A stretch of DNA of 64,000 nt from Clostridia bacterium (GCA_017481205.1 JAFUPN010000029.1:1-64000); one strand, 5' to 3'. Positions 9,039 to 19,234 are shown, numbered from the stretch's first letter. Made by a program: numbers and translations. The notes: generated from the letters alone by a model not told the origin.

Positions 9039-11681
9039 TTATCTTATTACGAATATACAGTCAGGAGTTGTATATCTCTGTCTCATGATGATTGTGTCTG
9101 CATTGTCGCCGTAGCCCTGGTAGGTACGTACATTTTCTGCAGTAATGGGACGAACCTTGCCCGTCTCTGTGTCATAGCAAGCAATTACGCCCGCTGTTCT
9201 GTAAGGCATGAGATTGTCATAGGCGAAGCTGTATTCTCCTGTTGCTTCGTTAACTATGTTTGAAATAACGGTTGTAGCATTATTCATAGCATATACCTTG
9301 CCCTCTACATAAGCAATGTTTGCTTCTGTAGTAAGATTGGTATTTGTACCACCGCCTGTGGTTGTAAACACATGCTTGCCGTCCTCAAAGTAGTAGTCCA
9401 CATACACGGTTTTAACTGTAGTACCCTGAACCTTGAGTCTTACAATATCGCCGGAGGCCAGCTTTTTGTTCTTAGCATCTATACCCTTGTTTACCTCAAC
9501 ATCACCGGGGAGGAACAGTGTATGGAAGGCTTTGTTTGACCAACAGTACAGGTTCTGACCCTCAACATCGTCTACAATTGCATTAGTAACATTTTCTATA
9601 ATATAGCTCCTGTAGGTATAGGCTGTAGGATCGCTCTCTTCATCAGAATAGACAACTACCAATCCAGCCTGCCCGAATTCATTGATATCATATACATCAC
9701 AGCTGTAGTATGTATCACTCTGGAGTGAACTGTAAGACGATATGGAGAATTTTTCTTCTTCATTTCTGTTGTCTTCATTTTCGGGAACAAAGAATATTGA
9801 AGCATTTGTCAGTATAGCCTTTGAGTTAAAGCCCTGAGCACCACTTCTGTATCTGAGTGTTCCTGCGTCCTTGTCATGATACTGAGTGAGAGTATCCTGA
9901 GGATTGAGCTTTTCGCCAAAATTGCTTGTATCTGTGGAAGCAAAGTCAATCACACTTATTTTGCCTTCATCGTTTACCCCGTACTTGATAATCTCGTATT
10001 TGTTATCAACAAGTGTGCCGGCAACATCTTCTCTCCTGACCTTTAATGCGCCGCCGTCTACAGTGAGCTTTTCTTCCAGTTCAAATATTTCAAAGGCACC
10101 GCCCATGGTATACATCTTAACCATAACGGTTGAGTCAAAGCCGCTTTCGTCAAGGTTAACATCCAACAGATATGCATAGCTCATATCCACACTTGAGTCC
10201 ATAAGGTAAACCAGTTCGCCGTGGAGACCTATTGCAGCGCTTATGCTGTCACCCACATCAATAAGAGCTTTTTCCATATATTCAGCCTTAAATGCCTGAG
10301 ATACCTTATACTCATCCTTACCGATTTTAATAATATTTTCGTCTGCAAGCATTTCGGTAACAGCACCGCTTACTGAATTTGCACACAGGGTGATGTCATA
10401 AATTCTTGAATCGGCAGATGCCTTGAGGGCGATTACCTGATTGGACTTAAGCTCAAAAAGCTCAAGCTCTGCACCTTCCTCATTGCGGATGTAGCACACA
10501 TGCTCATCATCGTCGCTGAGGTCAACCATACTTCCAGGCATCTTGAGTCCGATATATCCGTTTACATAGTCAACACTGGTTACATAGCCGTATACATAGC
10601 CGTCAATGAATATAACATCGTATGCGGAGTCTCCTGTGTTTTCAAGGAGTCTGACCGTTGCGCCGATATCCTCAAACATGTAGCTTTCTATCTTGGAAAC
10701 TCTTCTGCCGTTGTATATTACTTTATAGGAAGAATCAAGTCTCTTTGTCTTGCTTCTTTCCTGCTCATCATAATATGTAAAGGTGGTTCCGTTTATACCG
10801 CCGAAGTTATTTACTCTTACAGTAAATTCCTCATTATCCTCGGGAATTACGCAGTAGAGAGTTTTCTTTGTACCCTTGTTGGATACATAGGCAGTTACCT
10901 TCTTGCCAAGCATGGAGGGGTCCATCTCAGTACATCTGTATGCAATACCATCAATGCTGATTTCGTTATTCTCCTTTATAAAGGGAGCATCCATAACCAT
11001 TGAATTATATATGGTAGAAGTAATCACACCATCTACGGAATATACATCATAGAGCTTTTCCAGATAAATCTCTCCACCCTTGCGGTAATCCATGGTATCT
11101 CCGTAGGATTCAATTTCAAAAACATCTGCAAGCATCAGATTTTCAAACATAATTGTTGCATCTGCTGCAAGAAGCTGAGCGCCTGTTCCTACATTTATAT
11201 TGTCCATAAGGTCAATAGACTCTGCCACCGTGAGATATCCTGTGGGATATCCTCCCTTGGCAGATGCCATAGGCTCGTAGTCAGCTGCACAAAGAATAAT
11301 CTTTACAGCCTCACTCAAGGTGATTGCTGTGTCGGGATTGAATTTTTTAGCTGCGGAAATCCATCCTGCATTATATGCAGAACTGATTTCGCCGAAATAA
11401 GCATGTTCTGCAGGCACATCGGAATATACCGCATCGGCACCCACACCGGGAACACTGAAAATTTTTGCAACGCCGTATACAAACTGACCTCTGGTTACTG
11501 CAGCTGCCGGGTCTGCTCCGAATACGGTTTCACACAAAAGGCTGTTCATAAGACCGAGGGCATCTTCATATGCTTCGGTATCATATGCAACCTGTACTTC
11601 GGCTGCTTCCTCAGCCATAGCCGGCAGTCCGAGAGAAAATATCATTGATACGGCAATTAATAATGAAAAAATTTTTTTCAA
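9039..11681 (-). CDS. SLH-domain surface protein (N-terminal SLH)
   Basis: An 880-residue exported protein. The signal peptide is about residues 1-23. Residues 45-200 hold degenerate S-layer homology repeats (TRGQFVYGVAKIF, ITLSEAVKIILCAADYE, ADATIMFENLMLADV), which in this family bind pyruvylated secondary cell-wall polymer. The remaining roughly 650 residues are beta-rich, with repeated short VxGYVxSVDYxxG-like strands, and I do not recognise an enzyme. It sits between another SLH protein and the heparinase-like gene, 13 bases from the latter. It is therefore probably a surface scaffold or glycan-binding partner. The GT4-CsaB fusion at 43071 could supply the anchor modification. Confidence 0.82.
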   Translation of the reverse strand: MKKIFSLLIAVSMIFSLGLPAMAEEAAEVQVAYDTEAYEDALGLMNSLLCETVFGADPAAAVTRGQFVYGVAKIFSVPGVGADAVYSDVPAEHAYFGEISSAYNAGWISAAKKFNPDTAITLSEAVKIILCAADYEPMASAKGGYPTGYLTVAESIDLMDNINVGTGAQLLAADATIMFENLMLADVFEIESYGDTMDYRKGGEIYLEKLYDVYSVDGVITSTIYNSMVMDAPFIKENNEISIDGIAYRCTEMDPSMLGKKVTAYVSNKGTKKTLYCVIPEDNEEFTVRVNNFGGINGTTFTYYDEQERSKTKRLDSSYKVIYNGRRVSKIESYMFEDIGATVRLLENTGDSAYDVIFIDGYVYGYVTSVDYVNGYIGLKMPGSMVDLSDDDEHVCYIRNEEGAELELFELKSNQVIALKASADSRIYDITLCANSVSGAVTEMLADENIIKIGKDEYKVSQAFKAEYMEKALIDVGDSISAAIGLHGELVYLMDSSVDMSYAYLLDVNLDESGFDSTVMVKMYTMGGAFEIFELEEKLTVDGGALKVRREDVAGTLVDNKYEIIKYGVNDEGKISVIDFASTDTSNFGEKLNPQDTLTQYHDKDAGTLRYRSGAQGFNSKAILTNASIFFVPENEDNRNEEEKFSISSYSSLQSDTYYSCDVYDINEFGQAGLVVVYSDEESDPTAYTYRSYIIENVTNAIVDDVEGQNLYCWSNKAFHTLFLPGDVEVNKGIDAKNKKLASGDIVRLKVQGTTVKTVYVDYYFEDGKHVFTTTGGGTNTNLTTEANIAYVEGKVYAMNNATTVISNIVNEATGEYSFAYDNLMPYRTAGVIACYDTETGKVRPITAENVRTYQGYGDNADTIIMRQRYTTPDCIFVIR

Positions 11682-11700
11682 GATGGTTGCTCCTTTCCTT

Positions 11701-13350
11701 TTATTTTATGTAATCGGCAACTCTGAGAAGGAGAGCCGCTGCTTCTGCACGGGTGGTGTTATCTACAGGTGCAAAGCCTCCGTTGTAGCCATTGATGAGT
11801 CCTAAGTTAGCAAGACCGTTTACAGCGGTTTTTGCATAATCGGCTATGCTTGCCTCATCATTAAATCCCTTGGATGCTGTGGGATATGCCTTACCCTTAT
11901 AATCAAGAACTCTTGCAAGCATAACTGCCGCATCCTGCCGTGTTATATATTTTTCAGGCTCAAAGGTTGTTTCACTTGTACCCTTTACTATGCCCGCCTT
12001 TGCAGCTGCAGCTACATAGCCTGCATACCAGTCAGATGCAGCTACATCGTCAAAGTCTGCCTGTACATTTGTATCAAGACCAAGTACAACTGCAATCATC
12101 TTTGCAAATTCTGCTCTGGTAACATTCTGTCCGGGACGGAAGGAACCGTCGGGGAAACCGCTTACAATGCCTCTTGCATACATAGTTTCCACATCAGCCT
12201 TTGCCCAGTGATCTGCCATATCCGCAAAGATGCCGGAAACAGGAGTAACTGCCGGAGCAACAGTTCCTATAGAACCGGTTGTACCGCCCTTGCTGCCGGA
12301 GCCGCCACCACCTGAGCCGCCGCTGCTGTTGTCAGAAGCATCTTTTGCATTGTCAGACTGAGCTTCAACCTCTTCGTCAAAGGCTTTTTCAATATCCTCA
12401 AGAGTATCTACCTTGCTTCTGTCTGCATAGAGATTGTCAAAAACCTTTTCCTGATATACGCTGTTGCCTATATCATAGTAATCATCAAGGTCATGTCCTA
12501 TTTCTTCAAAGTAAGCAAGAACAATCTTTTGAAGGTCAGCAGGAGATTCACTGCCCTTGTACTTAGCTATAAAAAGATACATATTAAATGCATCGTCAAA
12601 GCTTCCTTCAACAGGATATTCTTTATAGAGCTCTTCCATAGCCTTCTGAGTTTCATCATTAAGCTCTGCATATATAATATAGTAGTCCTCAGGAAGATAC
12701 TGACTGTAATTACTCAGGAAATCGCCGAGACCCAGATCTCCGTCAGCAACCCTGCTGAGACCTTCCGCTGTAAGATAAGCATCTGCAAGGCTCTCTGAGT
12801 CATAGCCTCCTTGGGGCTTGGTGCTGTAAACATAGTCTGCAATATAATCAATATCATCACCATCGCTGATAAGTGCAGACGCATTGTTTTTAAGTACGTC
12901 TGCCATTGTCTTTTCGTCTGCACTGTTTACAGCAGCAGCTGCAGCTGTAAGGTCAGAAGCAACAGCTGTTGAAAAAACACCGCTCTTTAACTGAGTATCG
13001 GTATTTATATAGTAGCTGTATCTGCTCTCTAACTTTCCGTCAGGCATTGTTATTGCCACTTCCACATTTCCGCTTACATCAGACTGGACTGTTTTTACAA
13101 TAACAGACTCGTCTGCTATGGCATTCTGGGAATCAACTGCTTTTCCATAAGGGGCAATTATAATATTCACATAGCTTTTGCCCGTTTTCGGAAGTTTACC
13201 TTTTACGGTAAACACAGATGTTTCTGCCTCATATGCACTTTCGAAAGCAAGGACAGTATCATCTGCAGCATAAACCGCAGGTACGCTGCATACAAAAATC
13301 ATTGCAATTGCAACAATCAGTGATGCATAATGGAAAAATTTCTTTTTCAA
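11701..13350 (-). CDS. SLH-domain surface protein (three C-terminal SLH repeats), TTG start
   Basis: A 549-residue exported protein. The start chosen is TTG at 13350, because AAGGAGG lies 7 bases before it and the signal peptide (LKKKFFHYASLIVAIAMIF) begins exactly there; an upstream in-frame start at 13398 would add 16 polar residues with no ribosome site. The middle is an acidic helical region. A Gly/Ser linker (SGGSGGGGSGSKGG) leads to three canonical SLH repeats over about the last 170 residues (DMADHWAKADVETMYARGIV, RPGQNVTRAEFAKMI, NTTRAEAAALLLRV). It is first in the operon and is likely an abundant cell-envelope protein. No catalytic motif is visible. Confidence 0.88.
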   Translation of the reverse strand: MKKKFFHYASLIVAIAMIFVCSVPAVYAADDTVLAFESAYEAETSVFTVKGKLPKTGKSYVNIIIAPYGKAVDSQNAIADESVIVKTVQSDVSGNVEVAITMPDGKLESRYSYYINTDTQLKSGVFSTAVASDLTAAAAAVNSADEKTMADVLKNNASALISDGDDIDYIADYVYSTKPQGGYDSESLADAYLTAEGLSRVADGDLGLGDFLSNYSQYLPEDYYIIYAELNDETQKAMEELYKEYPVEGSFDDAFNMYLFIAKYKGSESPADLQKIVLAYFEEIGHDLDDYYDIGNSVYQEKVFDNLYADRSKVDTLEDIEKAFDEEVEAQSDNAKDASDNSSGGSGGGGSGSKGGTTGSIGTVAPAVTPVSGIFADMADHWAKADVETMYARGIVSGFPDGSFRPGQNVTRAEFAKMIAVVLGLDTNVQADFDDVAASDWYAGYVAAAAKAGIVKGTSETTFEPEKYITRQDAAVMLARVLDYKGKAYPTASKGFNDEASIADYAKTAVNGLANLGLINGYNGGFAPVDNTTRAEAAALLLRVADYIK

Positions 13351-13652
13351 TTTGTTTTCCTCCTTCTTAGCCGATTGTTTTTTAAAATCTGCATACAAAT
13401 TATGCAGCCGGCATTATGTACATTACTATATTACCACACATCATATCAAGATTAAAGTGACGTTTTTTTGGAATTAGTGACATTTTTTTGGAAACAGCCC
13501 GATTTTACCGTTTTTTTGCCCTAAACAGGCACTTTTGAAAGTGTCACCTATTAAAATTTTGACACTTTTTAATGTTTTTCTTGACTTTATCCTGCGGTCA
13601 ATGATATAATTCTAATACATATCTTAAGATTAATTACCAAGGATGTGACAAT
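13351..13652. promoter_or_regulatory. divergent control region with direct and inverted repeats
   Basis: This 302-base gap separates the surface operon (minus) from the AraC-type sensor (plus). Two 20-base direct repeats lie in tandem at 13456 and 13476: AGTGACGTTTTTTTGGAATT and AGTGACATTTTTTTGGAAAC, exactly two helical turns apart. An inverted repeat follows, AAAGTGTCA (13538-13546) and TGACACTTT (13560-13568), ending 12 bases before the plus -35 box. AraC-family proteins commonly bind tandem direct repeats, so these are candidate operators of the adjacent regulator; binding is inferred. Confidence 0.55.
13581..13610 (+). promoter_or_regulatory. sigma-A promoter of the AraC-type sensor gene
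   Basis: TTGACT at 13581-13586 and TATAAT at 13605-13610 are separated by 18 bases. The expected transcript starts near 13617, about 36 bases before the gene at 13653. Confidence 0.7.
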
Positions 13653-15977
13653 ATGGGCATAATGAGAGAATATATAAACAAAATACGTTCCTCCAGTACT
13701 TCAAAGTTCTGGCTTGTTTCGTATATCCTGATTTTGGTTATGCCTATTCTGTTCAGCTTTTTCTCATATTATTATGTAGAAAAAAGCCTTTCGGACAAAA
13801 TCAACGAAACTAACACAAATTCGCTGAAAACATCACAAACCTTTCTTGACAACATTCTCGGAGCTATCATTACCGCAACCGCATCCCTTTCATCAAGTGA
13901 GGAAATTTCTGAGCTGGCACGCCAGGCTAACCCGCCCTCCGTCGCACAGCGCTATGAGCTCACCCGCTCAAACTATGTGTGGAGTGCCCACTCTATATTT
14001 GAAGAATATATAGAAAACAAATGTATATATTTTCCTGACACAGACAATATCTACACCGGTAAGGCGATAACCCCTTCTCACTATTATTATCTTGCATCAT
14101 ATGTAAACGAAGCAGAAATGTCGGAGGAAATATGGAAGGAAAAAGTGCTCAACAAATCCGTTGCCGACCTTATCAGCGTGCCTTCCTCTGGAGGAATGAA
14201 GGTTTTCTATATCTTCCCTACTTACAAATTCAATCAGAATCAGATTTTATTCAACACAGTTGTTGAGCTTAATTTTACACGGCTTTTGGCAGATGCGGCC
14301 GGTGACAAAAGCGGCAAATTCTTTATGTACTCTGCCGACGGCACACTCCTTGCAAATGATATAAATGAAACATATGCTGAGGCTGCAAAAGCTATTGCAA
14401 ATTCCGACAACACCTTTAATACCTATTCAAAAAACGGGCAGAAGCTTATAGTTCTCAATACCGTATCCTCGGTGAGCAACTGGATATACGGCACAGTCAC
14501 CCCCGAAAACGAATACTGGTCCGCCCTGTCCCATTCAAGAGCATTTATGTGGCTTTCCAGCTCTCTTTGTATACTCATCGGTCTGCTGATAATAATGTAT
14601 TTCATGCGAAAAAACAACAAGCCGCTGGAAAAAATTATCCGCACCCTTTCTCCAAACAGTGATGACACATATCAGGACGCAATCGAATATATCAACAGTC
14701 TTATAGCAAAAAATCTTACGGAGAAAGACAGCTATGAGGGACGGCTCTTTAAGCAGAACGATATGCTCAAGGAAAATATCCTGTCAAACATCCTCCATGG
14801 TATAAAAAATGACAAATTTACCTTTGAAGAGCAGCTTTCAATGGTGGGAGTCAACATGACGGGAAATCTTTTTGCAACCGTGGCACTATATCCCGACGAT
14901 TTGTCAAACATGTTCAAAGGCGACGACTACAAGGCAAACGAAAACGAAAAGCAAAAACTGGCGCAGTTTATCATTTCAAACATCTTAGGCGAAACCATAA
15001 ACGAAAAATTCACTGCCGAAACCGTTACATTAAGCAATTTTGTTGTGGCAGTAGTAAATCTTGAGGATGACAAGGCAGGAGAATTTAAGGAGACAATCAC
15101 TCCTATACTGAACAGTGCCTTTGAGCTTATCGATGCCGAATTTGGCTTCCGTGTAATCGGCGCCATTTCAAACCATCATGTATCCCTTTCCCATCTCAAC
15201 GACGCATACAACGAATCTGTGCTTGCAATGGAATATGCCATTTCTTCGGAATGCGGTCTTCTTTTCTATGACGAGATAACCACGGGAAACAAGCTGAAAA
15301 AGCCGTATTCTCTTGAAAATGAAGAAGAAATCATAAAGAGTCTGGACGAAAAGGACTACAAAAAATGTAAAAAGCTTATTGAAAATCAGATATACAAATT
15401 CCAGCTGAACAAAAATGTATCCACAGAGATAGCCCGCGCCTTTGCCTGCGACCTGCTGAGTACGTTTTTCAAGCATGTTATCTCCAACAACGATGACAAA
15501 TCCAGGCAGTTCCTGGCAAATGTGGAAATGAACAGTATTATGTCCGAGGGCAGCACAGTTTCCAACATTATGCTTCGCACAATCACTATAATAGAACGAT
15601 ATCTGGAGGATTTTGACTCGGAAGCAGCAGAGGAAATCAACGACAAGAGCAATTTCTATCAGCAAATCAAGGAATATATAGACTCACACTACCAGAATCC
15701 CAATCTCAGCGTAACGGAGCTGTCATCCATATTCAAGACAAATTCAAGCTATCTGTCCAGCCAGTTTAAAAAGGAATTTGACATAGGGCTTCTGGACTAT
15801 ATAACGTCAGTCAGAATCAGTGCCGCAAAAAAGCTGCTGGTAACCACCAACAGCCCCAATACCGAGATAAGCCAACAGGTTGGCTATGCAAATGCAAGAA
15901 CCTTCCTGAGAGCATTTTCAAAATCCGAGGGAATTACTCCCAAGGAATACAGACGCATCAATAATCCTGCGGTATAA
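13653..15977 (+). CDS. membrane-bound sensor/AraC-family transcriptional regulator
   Basis: This 774-residue protein combines an extracellular sensor and a DNA-binding output in one chain. Helix 1 is at about residues 19-41, an outside Cache-like domain of about 250 residues follows, and helix 2 is at about 293-317 (WLSSSLCILIGLLIIMYFMR). A cytoplasmic linker leads to a double helix-turn-helix AraC domain over the last 100 residues (NPNLSVTELSSIFKTNSSYL, VGYANARTFLRAFSKSEGIT). Such proteins sense saccharides arriving at the surface and switch on neighbouring LplABC-type transporters and lyases. It is divergent from exactly such an operon, so that operon is the likely target. The ATG has AAGGATG upstream at ordinary spacing. 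Confidence 0.88.
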   Translation: MGIMREYINKIRSSSTSKFWLVSYILILVMPILFSFFSYYYVEKSLSDKINETNTNSLKTSQTFLDNILGAIITATASLSSSEEISELARQANPPSVAQRYELTRSNYVWSAHSIFEEYIENKCIYFPDTDNIYTGKAITPSHYYYLASYVNEAEMSEEIWKEKVLNKSVADLISVPSSGGMKVFYIFPTYKFNQNQILFNTVVELNFTRLLADAAGDKSGKFFMYSADGTLLANDINETYAEAAKAIANSDNTFNTYSKNGQKLIVLNTVSSVSNWIYGTVTPENEYWSALSHSRAFMWLSSSLCILIGLLIIMYFMRKNNKPLEKIIRTLSPNSDDTYQDAIEYINSLIAKNLTEKDSYEGRLFKQNDMLKENILSNILHGIKNDKFTFEEQLSMVGVNMTGNLFATVALYPDDLSNMFKGDDYKANENEKQKLAQFIISNILGETINEKFTAETVTLSNFVVAVVNLEDDKAGEFKETITPILNSAFELIDAEFGFRVIGAISNHHVSLSHLNDAYNESVLAMEYAISSECGLLFYDEITTGNKLKKPYSLENEEEIIKSLDEKDYKKCKKLIENQIYKFQLNKNVSTEIARAFACDLLSTFFKHVISNNDDKSRQFLANVEMNSIMSEGSTVSNIMLRTITIIERYLEDFDSEAAEEINDKSNFYQQIKEYIDSHYQNPNLSVTELSSIFKTNSSYLSSQFKKEFDIGLLDYITSVRISAAKKLLVTTNSPNTEISQQVGYANARTFLRAFSKSEGITPKEYRRINNPAV

Positions 15978-15980
15978 GGA

Positions 15981-16020
15981 GCTGTAGCAAAATGAATTCA
16001 TTTTGCTACAGCCCTTTTGT
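15981..16020. terminator. bidirectional terminator, perfect 32-base palindrome
   Basis: GCTGTAGCAAAATGAA is followed directly by its reverse complement (15981-16012), then CCTTTTGT. It separates two convergent AraC-type genes, and the TAG stop of the minus-strand gene (16006-16008) lies inside the right arm. Confidence 0.8.
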
Positions 16021-16830
16021 TTTTCTATATAATGTAGGAGTTGTACCAAGCTTTCGCTTAAAGATATCAAGAAAATATTCAGCAGAGCTGTAGCCGGAGG
16101 AAAAAGCAATTTCCTTTACCGAAAGGTCTGACGTACGCAGAAGATTACATGCATATTTCAGCCGAAGATTATTCAGATAATCATTGAAGCAGATTTTTGT
16201 GCTATCCTTAAAAACAGCTCCAAGATACTTAGGAGTAACCGACAGCTCACGGGCAACCAGCTTAAGGGTAATATTCTCTCTGAAATGACGCACAATATAC
16301 AGCTGTGCCTTCTGCACAAGATTGGGCGAGCAAGATGAGATGTTTATCCCGGATTTTCTTATTACAAGCAGGATTATCTCTGTAATAATCGCATTAAGCA
16401 TAGGTCCGTAAAGCTCCTCTGTGCGACTCTCTCCCATAATTCTGTCTATCCGCTGATTAATATAGCTCAGCTCATCGTCATCAAAGAAACAGCGGCAATT
16501 CCCTCCCTGCAGCAAAAGAAGCCTGGTGAGCTCCGGTGATAGCATATTCTCATCAAACCGAACAGAAAAAATCTCCATGGGCGAAAGGGCTCTTAGCGCA
16601 TGGGAATCAAAATATGACAGCAGATAAGCACTCCCGGGAGCCAGTATTTCAGTTGTGTTGTTGAGTCTGTGTTCTGCCCTGCCCGAAAGCACCAGCTCAA
16701 GCTCAAAGTAATCATGCCAGTGAAAGGGATGGAAAGAGCTTGCATCAATATTTTTTTTCAGTGCAATAAAATTAAGATTATCCGGAAAAACCTTGTCCTT
16801 GGGATAATACTCCATTTTTTTGTTATTCAT
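16006..16830 (-). CDS. AraC-family regulator with N-terminal cupin
   Basis: A 274-residue cytoplasmic regulator. Residues 20-110 form a cupin-type sugar-sensing fold (FHPFHWHDYFELELVLSGRAEH), and two helix-turn-helix motifs lie in the last 95 residues (ITLKLVARELSVTPKYLGAV, SVKEIAFSSGYSSAEYFLDI). The start ATG at 16830 is preceded by AAAAGGA; an in-frame ATG 60 bases upstream (16890) lacks a ribosome site and would add a non-homologous tail. It is divergent from the GH2 gene with a 121-base gap, so it probably controls that enzyme. The effector is unknown. Confidence 0.88.
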   Translation of the reverse strand: MNNKKMEYYPKDKVFPDNLNFIALKKNIDASSFHPFHWHDYFELELVLSGRAEHRLNNTTEILAPGSAYLLSYFDSHALRALSPMEIFSVRFDENMLSPELTRLLLLQGGNCRCFFDDDELSYINQRIDRIMGESRTEELYGPMLNAIITEIILLVIRKSGINISSCSPNLVQKAQLYIVRHFRENITLKLVARELSVTPKYLGAVFKDSTKICFNDYLNNLRLKYACNLLRTSDLSVKEIAFSSGYSSAEYFLDIFKRKLGTTPTLYRKTKGL

Positions 16831-16951
16831 AATACATATCCTTTTATCAAAATAGGTAATTTTCTTAATTATATCAGAAATTTTCTGCATTTACAAGAGC
16901 AAAGTCATTTTATATAATATAGTTAACATATCCGAAAAAGGAGGAGATTTT

Positions 16952-19234
16952 ATGAACTGGTCTTTGGCTTATGAACAGAATTTCAAATGCAAGGACATGG
17001 AAATCAGAACTGCTGAGGACATACGGAAAGCAGGCTTTGAAATAATAGAAAATGCAACGGTTCCCGGCAATGTGGAAATTGATTTGATGAAAGCAGGCAA
17101 GCTGCCGGATATCTATTATTCCACAAACACTCTTGAGGCTCAGAAGCTGGAAAATATGCACTACTGGTATTTTGCTGAGTTTGAGCTAGATGATACAGAA
17201 TCGTATCTTAATTTTGAGGGAATAGACACCATTGCCGATATATATATAAACGGCAATCTGGCAGAATCCTGCGAAAATATGTTTTCTTCATACAGGGTAT
17301 ACAGTAATTTTAACCCTGGCAAAAACCAGGTTGTAGTACATATCAAGCCTGTATGCATCGAAGCAAGAAGATACAATATTCCCGTTTCATCAAACGGACT
17401 TAAATACAACGACCCAGCTATGTACGTAAGAAAGGCAGCCCATATGTTCGGTTGGGATATCATGCCCAGAATTGTATCTGCCGGTATATGGAAGCCTGTA
17501 ACAATTGAAAAAATCAAGGAAGACGAAATCACCGAGGTATATCTGACTACCATGAGTATTGACAAAGAAAACAGCAACGCAAATATGCGTTTTTGTATGC
17601 ACGCAGAACTCAGCGGTGATTTTGCAAGGGACTACACTGTGAAGGTGCACGGCGTGTGCGGAGACAGCGAATTTACCTTTGAAGAAATGCTCTGGCACAA
17701 CAATATCAACCATAGCTTCAGCATTGAAAATGTCAAGCTCTGGTGGCCCCGCAATTACGGCGAGGCAAATCTGTATGCAGTTACCGTTGAGCTCTATTAC
17801 AAGGGCGAGATTAAAGATACATACAAGCTTAATATCGGTGTAAGAACAGTTGAACTGCTCAATGCCGAAATGATTGACGAAAACGACAATGGCGAATTCT
17901 GCTTTGTAATAAACGGACAGAGAATTTTTGCTCTTGGTACCAACTGGGTGCCTCTTGATGCCCTCCACTCAAATGATGTGAACCGTATTGAAGATGCTAT
18001 GGCTATGATAGACGACATCGGCTGCAACATGATTCGCTGCTGGGGCGGCAATGTGTACGAAAACGACAAATTCTATGAAATATGCGACCGCATGGGCATT
18101 ATGGTATGGCAGGACTTTGGCATGGGTTGTGCCGTGTACCCTCAGGACCGCAACTTTGCCGCAAAGCTGGAGCAGGAGGCTGTTGAGCAGATAAAGAGAC
18201 TGCGCAACTATCCTTCTATCGTGCTATGGGCAGGCGACAATGAATGTGATTGTGCATATCTTTGGAGCGGCGCAAAGAGAGACCCTAATGAAAATTTCCT
18301 TACCCGTGAAATACTCAGAAAGGCAGTTCTGGCACATGACTACACCAGACCCTATCTTCCCAGCTCTCCATATATGAGCGAAAAATCCATCAAAGAAAAT
18401 CTTCCTCTTCCCGAAGAGCATCTCTGGGGACCAAGAGATTATTTCAAGGGCAATTACTACAGAAATTCTGTTTGCCATTTTGCCAGCGAAACAGGCTACC
18501 ACGGCTTCCCATCGGTAAAATCCCTCAAAAAATTCCTGGCAAATCCCGAAAAGATTTTCAATGACAACGGCGTTGCCACCGATGAATATCTTGTTCATGC
18601 AGCTGCAATGGAGACTGTCGACGGCGCACCCTACACCTACAGAATACGTCTGGCATATACTCAGGTTGAAACACTCTTTGGCAAGGCTGCCGAAAATCTT
18701 GATGATTTTGTAAAGCAAAGCCAGATTTCTCAAGCGGAAGCAAAGAAATATTTTATAGAAAAATTCAGAATAGGTAAGGGTCACAGAACAGGCATCCTCT
18801 GGTGGAATCTCCTTGACGGATGGCCGCAGGTATCTGACGCTGTGGTGGACTACTACTATTCCAAGAAGCTTGCTTACCACTATATCAAGCGCTCTCAGCA
18901 GCCGGTATGCCTTATGTTTGACGAGCCTTTCGATAGCAAAATCGTTTTGGTTGGCGTAAACGAGTTTTTGAAGGATACGAGGGTTGAATACGAGGTTACC
19001 GATGTGCTTGCCGATAAGGTAGTGCTCAGCGGCAATGTATACCTCAAGGCTGATGCGGCAACAAGAATAGACGCTCTTGAAATTGAGCCCGGCGAGAAGA
19101 AATTTTACCTTATCACCTGGACAAAGGACGGCGTGGAATACAAAAATCACTACTTTACAAACATTATTGACATTGACTACAAGGAGTATCTTGAAGCCCA
19201 GACCAGATGCGGTATGGATGAATACGATATTTAA
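16952..19234 (+). CDS. glycoside hydrolase family 2, beta-mannosidase-like
   Basis: This 760-residue enzyme has no signal peptide, so it should act in the cytoplasm on imported oligosaccharides by releasing terminal beta-linked sugar with retention of configuration. The GH2 order is visible: jelly-roll sugar-binding domain (about 1-180), Ig-like domain (about 190-300), then a TIM barrel. The barrel has WVPLDALHSNDVNR, the acid/base Glu431 in WAGDNECD and the nucleophile Glu513 in SETGYHGFPS. The SETG-FPS form and the overall plan match beta-mannosidases more than beta-galactosidases. AGGAGG lies 7 bases before the ATG. It stands alone, with a divergent AraC regulator upstream and a terminator at 19350. 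Confidence 0.85.
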   Translation: MNWSLAYEQNFKCKDMEIRTAEDIRKAGFEIIENATVPGNVEIDLMKAGKLPDIYYSTNTLEAQKLENMHYWYFAEFELDDTESYLNFEGIDTIADIYINGNLAESCENMFSSYRVYSNFNPGKNQVVVHIKPVCIEARRYNIPVSSNGLKYNDPAMYVRKAAHMFGWDIMPRIVSAGIWKPVTIEKIKEDEITEVYLTTMSIDKENSNANMRFCMHAELSGDFARDYTVKVHGVCGDSEFTFEEMLWHNNINHSFSIENVKLWWPRNYGEANLYAVTVELYYKGEIKDTYKLNIGVRTVELLNAEMIDENDNGEFCFVINGQRIFALGTNWVPLDALHSNDVNRIEDAMAMIDDIGCNMIRCWGGNVYENDKFYEICDRMGIMVWQDFGMGCAVYPQDRNFAAKLEQEAVEQIKRLRNYPSIVLWAGDNECDCAYLWSGAKRDPNENFLTREILRKAVLAHDYTRPYLPSSPYMSEKSIKENLPLPEEHLWGPRDYFKGNYYRNSVCHFASETGYHGFPSVKSLKKFLANPEKIFNDNGVATDEYLVHAAAMETVDGAPYTYRIRLAYTQVETLFGKAAENLDDFVKQSQISQAEAKKYFIEKFRIGKGHRTGILWWNLLDGWPQVSDAVVDYYYSKKLAYHYIKRSQQPVCLMFDEPFDSKIVLVGVNEFLKDTRVEYEVTDVLADKVVLSGNVYLKADAATRIDALEIEPGEKKFYLITWTKDGVEYKNHYFTNIIDIDYKEYLEAQTRCGMDEYDI

